A DNA stretch of 64,000 bases from Heligmosomoides polygyrus polygyrus (Eukaryota; Nematoda; Chromadorea; Rhabditida; Heligmosomidae): the NCBI GenBank assembly GCA_947396885.1, contig OX377202.1, forward strand, positions 78,092,643 through 78,156,642, in the 5' to 3' direction. Within the stretch, counting starts at the first letter, position 1. Every line of letters begins with the position of its first letter. Below are positions 46,696 through 56,888 of the stretch, piece by piece. The notes below the pieces were generated by a model that was not told the DNA's origin, made no database searches, and saw only the letters and a program-made list of their open reading frames with translations. The position numbers and the translations under genes were made by a program.

Positions 46696-47355
46696 CTAGC
46701 GAGCCTCTGGCAGACTATCCTCCGGTTCGAGGCCGCAAAGGTCAACGTACGGAGCCAGCTCCTGTATCACCGCTACGCGTTCCTCCTTCCTGTTGATCGT
46801 GGGGTTCCTAGCGGCAATCCACAGCGCTTCTAGTGTTTTGCGCGCCGAGATCTCGAACTCGCGTGCCAATATCGTCACCGCCACGTCAATGGCCGCGCCA
46901 TTGTGACATCGTAGCCTGTGCTCACCTAACGGACCGGCGATATCGCACCTACGAAGCATGCCCAAATGCTCTTTAACGCGCTCCCCAAGGGGTCTACCCG
47001 TCTCGCCAATGTACTCGCCGTTGCAACCCGTGCATTTTATAAGGTATACCACACCTGAGACCATGCAGTCTCCCTCCTTACCGAATGGGCAGATAATACA
47101 CTGGCGAGTCTTACAGCAGGAATCGTATAGTCGATTCCTAACGAGACGTGCCTTGAGATTGGCCGGCGGAACCTCGATCATGCGGACCATGCTATCAAGA
47201 CCAGCTTTGCGAATGCAGTTTCGCACTTCGGTACTGAAATCATCCGAGACAAAAGGCACCTTAAAAGGAATTTTATTGTCGCTCTGATGTCTCGCTGCCA
47301 TTGTCGGTGTTCGATGACCTTTAGCCAGGCTCTGCTCGGGATACCCGTTGGACAC
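46696..47355 (-). CDS. GIY-YIG endonuclease domain of a Penelope-like element
   Basis: This uninterrupted 219-codon frame ends in a stop at 46696. It has a Cys-rich knuckle (CCKTRQCIICPFGKEGDC, residues about 94-111), then GVVYLI...CNGEYIGETGRPLGERVKEH with the GIY-type Tyr, the YIG triad and the conserved Arg, then EHRLRCHNGA and LAREFEISARKTLEALWIAA. In Penelope-like elements this domain follows the RT in the same protein and nicks the target. Here the RT is 5'-truncated, so the frame is a C-terminal piece, not a complete protein. The ATG used is only the first in frame. Confidence 0.8.
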   Translation of the reverse strand: MSNGYPEQSLAKGHRTPTMAARHQSDNKIPFKVPFVSDDFSTEVRNCIRKAGLDSMVRMIEVPPANLKARLVRNRLYDSCCKTRQCIICPFGKEGDCMVSGVVYLIKCTGCNGEYIGETGRPLGERVKEHLGMLRRCDIAGPLGEHRLRCHNGAAIDVAVTILAREFEISARKTLEALWIAARNPTINRKEERVAVIQELAPYVDLCGLEPEDSLPEAR

Positions 47356-47403
47356 CGCGATTCAAGATGCCATTTGCAATGACACTGACTTGAGATCGCT
47401 GTC

Positions 47404-47777
47404 TGAGGACACCGCCGCCGCCGTTCGGAACATGTTCTTAATCGTGGCTCTCTTCGTTTGAGATGGATGAGCAGACCTGAAGTGCACGATGATGTTCTTA
47501 CTACTGGGCTTACGATACCATTTAGTATGGAATCGTCTAAAATAGAGGAACCCGTCATGGAGTGCAGGCCTCTACTGTACTGTCGCTACATTGATGACTG
47601 TTTCATTGTATGTGCGACCCAGAACGAAATGGACATGTGTTTCGAATTGCTCAACCAGCAGGCAGAGCACAGCCCAGTAGTAAGAACATCATCGTGCACT
47701 TCAGGTCTGCTCATCCATCTCAAACGAAGAGAGCCACGATTAAGAACATGTTCCGAACGGCGGCGGCGGTGTCCTCA
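47404..47777. repeat. Perfect 107-bp inverted repeat around a PLE RT motif
   Basis: Arms 47404-47510 and 47671-47777 are reverse complements over all 107 bp by direct comparison; the first mismatches are just outside. Both arms carry the same PLE RT segment (TKRATIKNMFRTAAAVS). The 160-bp spacer holds the plus-strand LLYCRYIDDCFIVC motif. Confidence 0.92.
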
Positions 47778-47804
47778 CTTGGGTATTCATACTGATCAAT
47801 ATCA
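47511..47804 (+). mobile_element. Penelope-like RT fragment, opposite orientation
   Basis: The plus-strand frame contains LLYCRYIDDCFIVCATQNEM, the catalytic YIDD region characteristic of Penelope-like reverse transcriptases. It then runs into the right arm of the inverted repeat. After 47777 the sequence continues with about 26 bp (ACTTGGGTATTCATACTGAT...) matching, inverted, the distal end of the other copy at 46404-46430. Two PLE ends are thus joined head to head. Confidence 0.75.
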
Positions 47805-48194
47805 TGCCAAGATTCAATGACAGTCGAACATGGAATATTCTGCGAGGTGATTATACTGTTGGTTTTCAAGCTACTTTGTGGGCCGAAATTACGCGCTAAG
47901 CTATTATATTCCTCGCATGTAGATTCGTTAAAAAAATGTTTCCAACTAGATGAATCATTATCGGTACCCATCTATCACGCCCCCCGGCGGGTCTCACTCG
48001 CAGCTCCAAGTACTGCGGGTGAGAGCCGCCGTGAACTACGGCAGCCCTCAAGGACCTTTGCGACCAGCGGCTTCGCGACAACTCGTCCGCGCCTCGGCTT
48101 CCACCACAGTGGCGGCGTGTGTCCCCACTGCGGCGGGAGCGATATAGACGAGTTCTCCGGGTACTACCGCGAGACTCTGTAGAGGCCTTTACGC
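47805..48194. other. No gene recognised; G+C-rich patch
   Basis: 47980-48170 is G+C-rich with several open frames on both strands but no identifiable domain. Confidence 0.3.
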
Positions 48195-48685
48195 ATCTGG
48201 ATCGTATTCGCAGCGATAAAATACTTTAGAGGCTTGGTGTTGCTCAATTTGCTGATAAGTTACGTGATGCTATGGCAACGCCCTTCGTACCGACACCGTT
48301 CGGAAGGTTGGCCTCAACATAGATGTGCCCGGAAAGCGGCCGAAAGGACGACCTAGGCAGAGCTTGATACGTTGCACATGGACTTGAAGGAAGCTGGTAT
48401 CCACCCCAATCCAGCATTTGATCGTGCGCAGTGGCGTCATCATACTAGAAGAGCGGACTCGCCTCGAAGCGGGACAAACGCTGAAGAAGTAAGATAGAGA
48501 TAGAGATTAGATAGATACCTTGAGGTGATTGGAAGGCGGCCTAAGGTCTGGACGGCGCTCAAACAGCGCCAGGTTGATATGTTATACATAAACTTGGAAG
48601 TAGCTGGTATACATTGTGATTTAGAAAGGTGGTGCCATGGCGTCATAAATGGAAACCCCGCTACGAAGCGGGACTGAAGAAGACG
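48195..48685 (+). mobile_element. Two LINE C-terminal fragments in tandem (RTE-like family)
   Basis: The first (to about 48490) reads KRPKGRPRQSL-, EAGIHPNPAFDRAQWRHHTR and RADSPRSGT. The second (about 48515-48672) reads RRPKVWTALKQRQVD, EVAGIHCDLERWCHGVING and NPATKRD. Both are the C-terminal end of the LINE family seen at 44860-45870, in the same orientation, separated by about 30 bp with AGATAGAGATAGAGAT. Confidence 0.6.
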
Positions 48686-48699
48686 TTGCTGTCTCTAAA

Positions 48700-49080
48700 A
48701 TATTACTAGTGCCCGTCACGATACTGTCTTTTAACCAAGTTATCTCAAAACGTGAACGTAAAGCTACCACAGCCAAAACGCGTCAGCCGACAAGCGATCT
48801 AGGGAAAGTCCTTTAGGGGGGGGGGCGGGCGATGGGCACAAATGTGGTTGTGTTTTCTGTCATTTACTTATGGTTTGAAAATGATAGGAGTTTTAGAATG
48901 AAGATGAAGATATCCGTTTCTCTCATCAGCTTAGATTTCATACATGTCCGAAACATTATCTTTCACAATGTTTGACAAGAGCGTCTAAATGATTAGATAT
49001 CCAGATTTTGTTTGGCGGCATCTAGTTTTGAGCTGCACTGCGCACAAACGGGGTTCGCGCACAAACGTATTTAGAAAGCC
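48700..49080. other. No gene recognised
   Basis: Contains a GGGGGGGGG run at about 48817. Otherwise featureless. Confidence 0.4.
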
Positions 49081-49275
49081 TTGGATCCCATTGTGATCAG
49101 CAAATGGGTACCAGAGTGGTCTGGGGATGATAAAACACTCATTTATCATCTACTGACATGCAAGCCATTGTGCAGGCCAACTACACCTTCACGATATACC
49201 GTAGAAGTACAATGCGTGGCGCAACCCTTAAAAGGATTGACTAACTCGACGTTTATCTTCTATCCTTAATCCTTT
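49081..49275 (+). mobile_element. tRNA-derived SINE, copy B (5'-truncated)
   Basis: The body matches copy A on the opposite strand: GGGTACCAGAGTGGTCTGGG, ATGATAAAACACT, CACGATATACCGTAGAAGTA, CAATGCG and a TATCCTTAATCC tail. The tRNA head is missing. Confidence 0.65.
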
Positions 49276-49299
49276 ATTTAAGATTAGATTTAGGAAAGT

Positions 49300-49812
49300 C
49301 ATGTACTTAAAGCGGCATGTAGACTATTTAGCTGAGATGCGCGGACCTCGAATGTTCTCGTCCCCACTGAGCACTGAGCGAAACAATTCTGCCATTGTCA
49401 TAAGCATGTCAAAGAATAGAGTTACACTCTCATCCTATTTAAAAAGACTTGCACGGAAAAAGAACCGTTTGTGGGCCTCTGCTTCGAGTAGGGTTTCCAG
49501 CAACTCCAAGGAGAAGTACAAGGTAATTTGTTCTAAGGCTCGCTGGCGAAAACTAGGCCTCGAGAGTTGTCTCCTTTTCTCAATCCACTCTTGGCAAAGG
49601 ACGAACTACGTTTAAACTTACAAATCTTGTTTCTCGCACGGTGCTCAATAGCTCCAATTCCCCCCCCCCCCCCCATGCCACAGTCTCCTTCATCCTTCGT
49701 TTCAATTTTTTTATTACATATAACAGCTGTTCTATTTTGCTCTATTGTTAGTCGCTGAGTGTTGTTCCTCGGCTCGTTTTGTTGTTCTCTCATGCGTCCA
49801 ATAAATAAATAA
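49300..49812 (+). mobile_element. Possible CR1-type LINE 3' fragment
   Basis: A 104-codon frame with SSYLKRLARKKNRLWASAS and KYKVICSKARWRK resembles the basic linker of CR1 ORF2. The stretch ends in CCAATAAATAAATAAG, like the tail of the LINE at 43552. A run of about 16 C lies at 49660. Weak evidence. Confidence 0.35.
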
Positions 49813-50248
49813 GCTTAGTTCCACTGGTAAAGCTTACTATTTATCTGTTATTTCGGGTCTTGTTATTTCGCTTTGAGGATACCCCAGTAGAAAATAACTC
49901 ATGATTGACCCTGTCTTTTGGTTTCACTTCAGTTGTTGTTGCTTAAACTTCATTTGCAAGAAAATTCCAACGCTTCATCGTGATAATTTCTATATTGGAA
50001 TGCGATTTTCGTTAAAAACACTTGTTCATTCGTGTGTTGAGTTTACATCAAGTCACGGTCTGTTTGTAAGGATTGCCGACTGGCGCATCACGCATTCGAC
50101 TTCTTCAGGCTTTCAAACATGGGCAAGTATTGGCAGTCCCAAAACATGGCTACTAGACCATCTTCAATTGATTGCAAACAGAAAAGCAATATCGAAAGGC
50201 TTTTCATACACTGGCGCTTTATGACAGAGTTAACTTCAGGAGCACAAA

Positions 50249-51618
50249 TTACTTATGAATCCAAAGGTACTCCTGTCGCTGTGCGGGAATGGTTTCCTGG
50301 TATGATTCCTTGGAGCGAGGACTTGATTCCTTCGACGCGGCGACCTCAACAGCTCCTTGACAGTGCGAGCAGGATCCTGGTTGTCCGGGCTCGCCTTTGG
50401 GACCTTGGGGCCCTGGCAGACCTGGGTTTCCTGGATCCCCTCTAGTTCCGACGGCGCCTCGGATACCCTGGTTACCAGGTTCTCCAGGCTTGCCGTCATG
50501 TCCCTTCCCTCCCGGAGGGCCACGAGGTCCGACCTAAAATCATCGCTGTTCGGTTTAGATGCAACACATTATGCAGTTGGTATTTAAATAATTGGCAAAA
50601 GTCTCCTACCTTTCCTGCAGGTCCAGGAGGACCAGGTGGTGCGCCGTTGAGGACCTTTCCGCGGTCTCCTGTCGGTCCCTTTGGACCTGGTGGACCGGGC
50701 TCACCTCTGATTCCAGGCGGGCCTGGAGGTCCAGGTCTGTTATCCTCACCAGCTCTTCCTGCTGTTCCCTCCTTGCCTGGATTTCCTCGATTTCCTGTAA
50801 TACTTATTAGGGCCCATTGTTTCGGCAACAAAAATCAATTGCTGGGACCATTCAAAACCAGAATTCCCCACTAGTATGGGCGTACTCCTCGCGTTTTATG
50901 AGGGACTTTCTGACGTGTACCTTTTGGACCAGGCATTCCAGGAGGTCCGGGAGGTCCCGGTGGGCATTTCTGACATGCGTTTGTCCCAGGAGGTGGCGCA
51001 GGTAGGTACTTTCCGTTCCGTCCATTGAGTCCGCTTCGTCCAGGGAAGCCGTCCATACCTACATGTAATTTGATGACTTTCCAGCATTCGTAAAATCTCA
51101 ACATTAACAATTTGAAAGCTACTGTATGGATGTTGAAATGCCTACCAGGTTGTCCTGGATCCCCAGCTGGGCCTCGAGGTCCAGGCTGTCCTTGGGTGCA
51201 GGCGCAGCACGATCCGGCCGGTACGGCACCGTAGTTGCCGTATGAGGACTGACGCTTCGTGCGAATATCTCCAGGCTTGGAGAACGACATTTGCTTCCAA
51301 ATATCTCGGGACTCACTCTAAAATCCTCGGCTTGTAAGCATGTGTCGGTCAGGAAAGGTCAGATTTTTTGAAGGAGCTTGGTGGAAGGGATAGACCTCAC
51401 ATAATGTAGTCACAAATGTTCAAGTGAAAGCGCCAAAAAGATAAGAAATCAATCCATGAACGAACCCTGCACAGCTCCACTTCGGACAACATCGCTGATG
51501 TGAGCTTCTGAATGTGCATGTGCATCATTGGCAGTCCGAGAATCACAACGATCACCGACACTGTTGAGAGAACTGTGGCGGCGAACGTTGCCTGACGTGA
51601 GCACGGAACCCAGTCCAT
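50249..51618 (-). CDS. Nematode cuticle collagen, five exons
   Basis: Exons: 51618-51466, 51317-51146, 51058-50921, 50794-50610, 50533-50249; all GT-AG with consistent phases, 310 residues. The N-terminus [20 protein letters not shown]... is the cuticle collagen N-terminal domain with a membrane-spanning signal anchor (about residues 12-33). SRDIWKQM follows, then IRTKRQ, a furin-type cleavage site. Gly-X-Y blocks are separated by Cys pairs: [18 protein letters not shown] and SCSHCQGA. The product would be processed, trimerise and crosslink into the cuticle. The ATG is 10 nt after a TTTCAG acceptor (51629), a likely SL trans-splice site. The C-terminal tail after the last Cys pair is about 35 residues and not collagenous. 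I cannot name the orthologue. Confidence 0.9.
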
Positions 51619-51628
51619 AGCTGGCTTT

Positions 51629-51638
51629 CTGAAAAGAG
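51629..51638 (-). promoter_or_regulatory. Acceptor 10 nt upstream of the collagen ATG (likely SL trans-splice site)
   Basis: CTCTTTTCAG on the minus strand ends at 51629, followed by AAAGCCAGCT and ATG. No upstream coding exon with a fitting phase is needed, which favours trans-splicing over a cis exon. Confidence 0.6.
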
Positions 51639-51639
51639 C

Positions 51640-52259
51640 ACTAGTCCTGAATCCAGCATGGAAACGAATTGCGCCCATGTTTGATGGCGAACACGATTTC
51701 GGTCCGTGAACAAATTCGGGCGGTATTTGAAGCAGTATGATGCCGTCAGCCAACAAGCAGGCGGGTTTGCACCGCCGGTACCCTGGTAAGCCGACTGATC
51801 AAACGCTATCCGGCCCCCGGAGATGGGCGGAGAGAGATGAAAAGAGTCGTTCAAAGAGTCTGTAGGTGAGTGAAGGACAAATAACTCGTTAGATATCTAG
51901 CCATTGCTGCGATGAATCCCCTTACGAAAGCAACGGCGAATTTGATGAGCAGAATCTTTATTTCTTTTGATTTCCCATGGATGTTGCTAATGGAGAGACG
52001 AAAGGTAGGACTCTGTGAGCCGGGTGCTATTGTATTGTTCGATAATTAATGTCGTTCTTTCTCAGATGGTGTGTACTGTACGTAATAAAAGTTGCGTGAA
52101 TTACATTACTATATAAATACTATTTAAAAGTTGGACTTGCGACTATCTTGTATCAAAAATTTAGCGCCAATAATAAAAACAAGTTGGTGAAGAATTAAGT
52201 TGAAAATGGGCGGCCGATGAGAGCATCATCATATTCATACTTTATTGCTTTACTTCCGC
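51640..52259. other. Upstream region of the collagen gene, no other gene recognised
   Basis: Presumed promoter region of the collagen gene; no clear TATA or repeated element could be assigned. Confidence 0.35.
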
Positions 52260-53320
52260 AAGGGCAAAAATGCGATGCAAGCTCGGAACAAGTTACGAGA
52301 AGTTTATGGTGAGGATTGCCTTACAGAACGTCAGTGTGAGTGTTGGTTTGCTTAATTTCGCTCTGGAAACTTCAATGTGCAAGGCGCACCACATGCTTGC
52401 TGGTCGTACAATCTCTAGTGATGACGGGAAAATAAAGGCGTTAATCGAAGCTAATCGGTGCACGACAATTCGAGAGATGGCAGAGAAGATCAAGCTTAAT
52501 CTTCACCTATACTTACGACAGCTTGATAGCGTGAACAAACGGGATGCTTGGGTTGATCACAAATTAAAAGAAATCCACCTCACCAAACGTATAGTGTATG
52601 CGAGGGCATAGACTACTTTCAGCTGCTTCCAAGAAGCCAAACTATTCATTCGAATGTATACTGTCGTCGGCCATCGAAATTGAACGAAGAAATAAAAACA
52701 CGCCCTGAACTGGTCAGTGGCAAAAGCGTGCTGTTCCGACATGATAACGCCAGACCCCATACTTCTTCTATAGCGGCAATACCACACAGAAGCGGTAACG
52801 GTTAAGGCCCGGTGAGGTTCCGAAGACAACGACGAAGCCTGACATTCACGGGAAAAAGTCATGCTCTGTGCTTGGTGGAACATTAGAGGTCAGGTGCATT
52901 TTGAGGTGCTGGATCCAGGCCAAACAGTTAAACAGGCGTCAGAACCTTACAAGGAGCAACTGAGCCATGTGGACCAAGCACTGCGACAACAAAGGGTGAT
53001 GAGAGCAATTGTGAAATTCCTCCGTGACAACGCTCGAGCACACGCCGCAGATATCACGCTGCAAAAAACTGAGGAGTTGGGCTGGAAACTTGTGCCTCAC
53101 CCGCCTCATAGCCCAGACCTTGCGCCATCAGACTACCACCTTTTCCGGTCGATGCAGCAAGCCTTGGCGGAGAAAAATTCAAGAACGATTTTCAATTCAA
53201 AAATCCATAACGAAGTCCAAATTTGAGTGTCCAACTTTTTCACCGGAGTTCTTCAAAAATCCATTCTTTGCGAGGACGTTGGCGACTTGCCATTGACAAT
53301 AATGGAGATTACCTTTCGTA
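52260..53320 (+). mobile_element. mariner transposase remnant, rearranged
   Basis: Transposase pieces in shifting frames: the DNA-binding region (DCLTERQCECWF, then AGRTISSDDGKIKALIEANR), VDHKLKEIHLTKRI, then at 52645-52800 a catalytic-domain piece (RPELVSGKSVLFRHDNARPH), then CAWWNIRGQVHFEVLDPGQT and FLRDNARAH...PHPPHSPDLAPSDYHLF. Two HDNARPH-like motifs in one copy mean two mariner fragments are combined. The second catalytic Asp and the last one are 34 residues apart (D34D). The end reads AIDNNGDYL after a frameshift. I could not see TIRs. Confidence 0.75.
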
Positions 53321-54013
53321 TTCAGGTATAGTCGCTCTTTTCTTCTAGCAAAGTTTCTTTTTGAGGGAAAACGACATGTATAATCCAACAACGTAATATA
53401 TATGCGGCTCATTTCCTGAACGACTCATTAGAAAGACTCTTACATCCAGTTTTAGGGAATTCATCATCGGCCAACGTGTTGCTTCCTTGATTTGCTACAT
53501 TATTGTTGATTATGGGATTGTGTTCTGGGTGGTATATGCCACTAAGTCCTAATAGTACGGGATTAACAGATCAGCAAATGTGAATGATGAGGAAGTTTTT
53601 GTGGTAGAGACGTGAATTGCTTTTTAATACTGTTGTGGAGCGTGAGAAAGAGAACATTCGGCATATTGCTTTATCACTGCAGTGTGAAGGCTTTCGTTGG
53701 CAGATATGAGAAAAACAGGAAATGTTCAAAATCCATTGCGCACAAGGTGGCTGGGGAACACGGAGATGTAGGCGAATTGGAACACGGTGGGAGTGACCTC
53801 GTCTCTTTTAGCGAACTAGGTAAGCTCGCGCGGTTTTCCTTCAACTAGGTCACGATCACGCTTCGCTTTTCCCAGACGCGTATGTTACAGATTTCGGATG
53901 AGGATTAGATCTAACAGTTCCCGTTACTATTGCCCTGGATTCTAACATCACAGTGGTAAGCGGTAGCCTATAAATGACACATACATCAAGGTTCGGATTT
54001 CCGTTGGAAGGTA
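53321..54013. other. No gene recognised
   Basis: Short frames only. Confidence 0.4.
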
Positions 54014-55275
54014 TTAGGTTGGAAAAAAAGTCTTTTCATTTTTTTCAAAGATTTATTACTTCACAACTACAAAGTCAAATCAATTGAGATAAACTCTATT
54101 TTGTTCTACTACACTTCTCCAAAGACTGGGTGATTTTCCAATTCCTCTCGCTTAAAAGACTGCAGTTCTGGAGTCGAACCATTGATAAATCCAATTTTTG
54201 AGGTCTTCATCCGTTCCAAAATATTTCTCTCCAATTTCTTGCTTGAGAGCACGGAAGAGATGGTAGTCGGTAGGGGCGAGATCAGGGCTATACGGTGGAT
54301 GTGGCATTACCTCCCAGCCCATCCCCTTTATTGTTTCTCTTGTGAGTCTTGCAACATGTCACTTTGCGTTGTCATGCAGAATCATCACCTTCGACTTCTC
54401 CGGCCTGTTTTCTTGGAGAGTTGCGACGACTTTGTGGAGTTGGCCGCAGTATGTGACAGCAGTAAGTGTCTCTCCACTTCTGAGAGTTTGCCGATAAATC
54501 ACTCCTCTGATATCCACCAAACACTCAAGAGAATCTTCCGTTCGTAAACATTGGGCTTGAGATCAGACTTAGGGCTCTCTCCCTTTTGTACCCATTGCCT
54601 TTTCCTCGGAAGTTGGCACACAGAACCCAGGACTCTTCGCCTGTCACAATCCGCGGAAGAAACGATTTTCTTCCTTATCTGGACAGAAGAGAAGCAGCGA
54701 TGGAGAGCCGTCGACCTTTCTGAGTGCCTGACAGGGCATGTGGAATCCAAGCTCCAAATTTCCATGAAAGCCAAGATTCTTCAGATGGATCCCCACTATC
54801 CTATGAGACACTTCGAGCTTCTCTGCCAGCTGACGTGTCGTCTGCCAACTATCGGTACGAAGAAGATGGTGTAGTTCACTGTCGTCCAATCCAGTTGGCC
54901 TTCCTGACCATGCTTTTTGCCCTCAGTGAATAATTTCCCTTTAAAGACTTTCCGAATCACTCATAACAGGCGCGATGAGTAGTAGATCCCAAGCCATATA
55001 TGTGGTTAATTTGGTCTGCTGCCTGACGTGCTGTGGATTCTTTAATGAATTCTTGAAGAATGTCGTGCTGAAAACGGCCATGAGGTAGATCTGGCATTGA
55101 GTTCGGAAGATTGGATGGATAACGAATTACAAGAAGAGTCTTAACCTGTGTCTGCGTGCGAACGGTAGACAAGTGTGATAGGATTACGAAATCAGCAATC
55201 AACATTGGCTAGTGCGTTTACAAGGGGAAGGGTAAAAAAATTTCGAAGTGTGAAGAGACTTTTTTTCCAACCTAA
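54014..55275 (-). mobile_element. mariner transposon, 1262 bp, complete ends
   Basis: The ends TTAGGTTGGAAAAAAAGTCT (left) and its inverted copy (right) match over about 25 bp with one mismatch, and TA flanks both sides (54012-54013 and 55276-55277). Size, ends and TA target are those of a mariner element. The enclosed transposase (minus strand) is broken by stops and frameshifts, so the element is non-autonomous, though both ends look usable. Confidence 0.92.
54150..55205 (-). pseudogene. mariner transposase pseudogene
   Basis: Minus-strand pieces in order: helix-turn-helix region (HDILQEFIKESTARQAADQI, then TTHRACYEWF), TTRQLAEKLEVSHRIVGIHL (second HTH), then LLSVWW at the first catalytic region, VMILHDNAK with a stop directly after, and MPHPPYSPDLAPTDYHLF, with 34 positions between the last two Asp residues (D34D). 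The first catalytic WWD reads WWIS. At least two stops and two frameshifts. Confidence 0.85.
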
Positions 55276-55367
55276 TAGGATGACGATTCGTATACCACGT
55301 GAGACATCCAGCTTCGCCAGCTGCTTTGTTGCTCTAGTGGATTTTAACTGAATATATTCATATCTTC

Positions 55368-55540
55368 AGGGCGTGTGTAGCGCAGTCACAGGAGGTGCTG
55401 GCTGCTGCGTACATCCGATACTAGGTCCCTGGTTTGGATTTACCCAACCAATCTTCTATCTTCCATCTCTCAGGGGTCGGTAAATTAGTACCAGATTTGT
55501 CTGGGAAGGATAAGACGCTGACTTGACCATACATAGATTA
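55368..55540 (+). mobile_element. tRNA-derived SINE, copy C
   Basis: Head GTGTGTAGCGCAGTCACAGG (A-box) with a weaker B-box (GGTTTGGATTTA). The body GGTACTAAT-like, then TACCAGATTTGTCTGGGAAG and GATAAGACGCTGACTTGAC, matches copy A closely before it breaks off. Confidence 0.75.
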
Positions 55541-56888
55541 ATAAACGAAGAAACGGTCTTGCTGTTTCTTTTACGAGTTTTTTTCAATGTCCAACTTCTA
55601 ACTTCAATGAGACAGGGTCGCAAAAGTTCACGCATCTAAGCGACTAGTTTTTGAAAAGTCGATTTTTGAGCGGTTGAGTATCATCGAATCTCTGAACATT
55701 TTCATTTTTCTCTTTCCTTTAAACTTTTTTCAACTCTTACGACTTGAGGATGCTATACGGTGTCCTGAGAATGTTGGGTATCTTAACGAAGGACGTTGTC
55801 GAAGCAGTAAACATCTTTTTCCACCTTCTGGTGCAAATTTGTCGCGGAAGATAGTCTAACAAGTTCTTTTCACATCAAGATTTTGCTGTCGTAAAAGGGA
55901 TCCAATTCTAATAGAAAACAGTTGAGAAATCGCTTTCGGAATTTGTGCAAATGATAATAAACTTCACCTTCGATACTAGCTACATACTGCTGTTCTGTTC
56001 GTCGGCTAAGCCGTTAGTATTAAATTTATTAGGATTCTCCTCCTCTGTGTTGCCTGGTAAATGCATTGGTTATGCATGCCTTTAGAGCTCCGTTTCTCGT
56101 TCTATCCCATTCTTGTCTTCATCAGTGTTACCTCCTCAATAAGGAATTTGTCTATGTTTGCCATCCTGTTGTTTGCCATCCATGCCATCTTTTATAAATT
56201 GTCTACAGCTGACTCATTGACAGTCTTTATGACGTGCTTCAAACAAAGCTATGCTGGAGGTAATCTGTCAAAATCTAATGTGCGGGTGGGTTCATCGATT
56301 TGCTCTTTTGGTTGTAGCACCAGTTTGCAGCTGTAAGTGAAAACGAGTATACACACTTTTCTCACTAGGAAGACCACTCCAAAAGCTAGGCGCGCTCGAA
56401 ATCTTTCTGAATCCAATTCGAGAGTTTGTTAGAGTTTAGAGTTAGTCCTGTGCTCTCAAAAATATACCGCACGTTCCTCGATTTAAAAAAAAATCTTGAT
56501 GGTGTTGCCATGTGATTGAAGAGAGGGGCTTGCGGAGAGCTGCTTTTCGTGCACCTCTATCAGCGTCGAAACCTTTTGCCTTTTAGTTCTGTTTTTAATA
56601 CTCACTTTGAGAAAGGTTGAACAACTTTATAGCCGAATGAGTACGAGCGTACGAGAAGTATTCACATTCATTTTCACGGTGCCACAGTCACTGTTTGTTA
56701 GAACAAGAAACGGGGAAGATCGCAGCAAAAGCGCCGTCGACAGACAGTCGATGACAAACACCAGCGAACAGCGACTTCTGCCTGGAGCACTAGACTTCTG
56801 CTTGGGTGCAGAACTGAGATCGACGGTGAGGAGCAGATCCAACGAACGATGTGGGCAAGAACAGCGTGTCGGCCACAGAACCCATAGA
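55541..56888. other. No gene recognised
   Basis: Short A+T-rich frames; the region downstream of the secreted-peptide gene's stop codon may contain its 3' UTR. Confidence 0.4.

Larger units (their letters stand above)
46404..47510 (-). mobile_element. Penelope-like element, 3' half with intact endonuclease frame
   Basis: Minus-strand order: RT thumb remnant (47510-47404), GIY-YIG endonuclease frame (47355-46696), about 190 bp of 3' sequence, hammerhead-like motif (46504-46473) and terminal sequence ending ACTTGGGTATTCATACTGAT. It is the best preserved of the PLE copies here. Confidence 0.8.
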
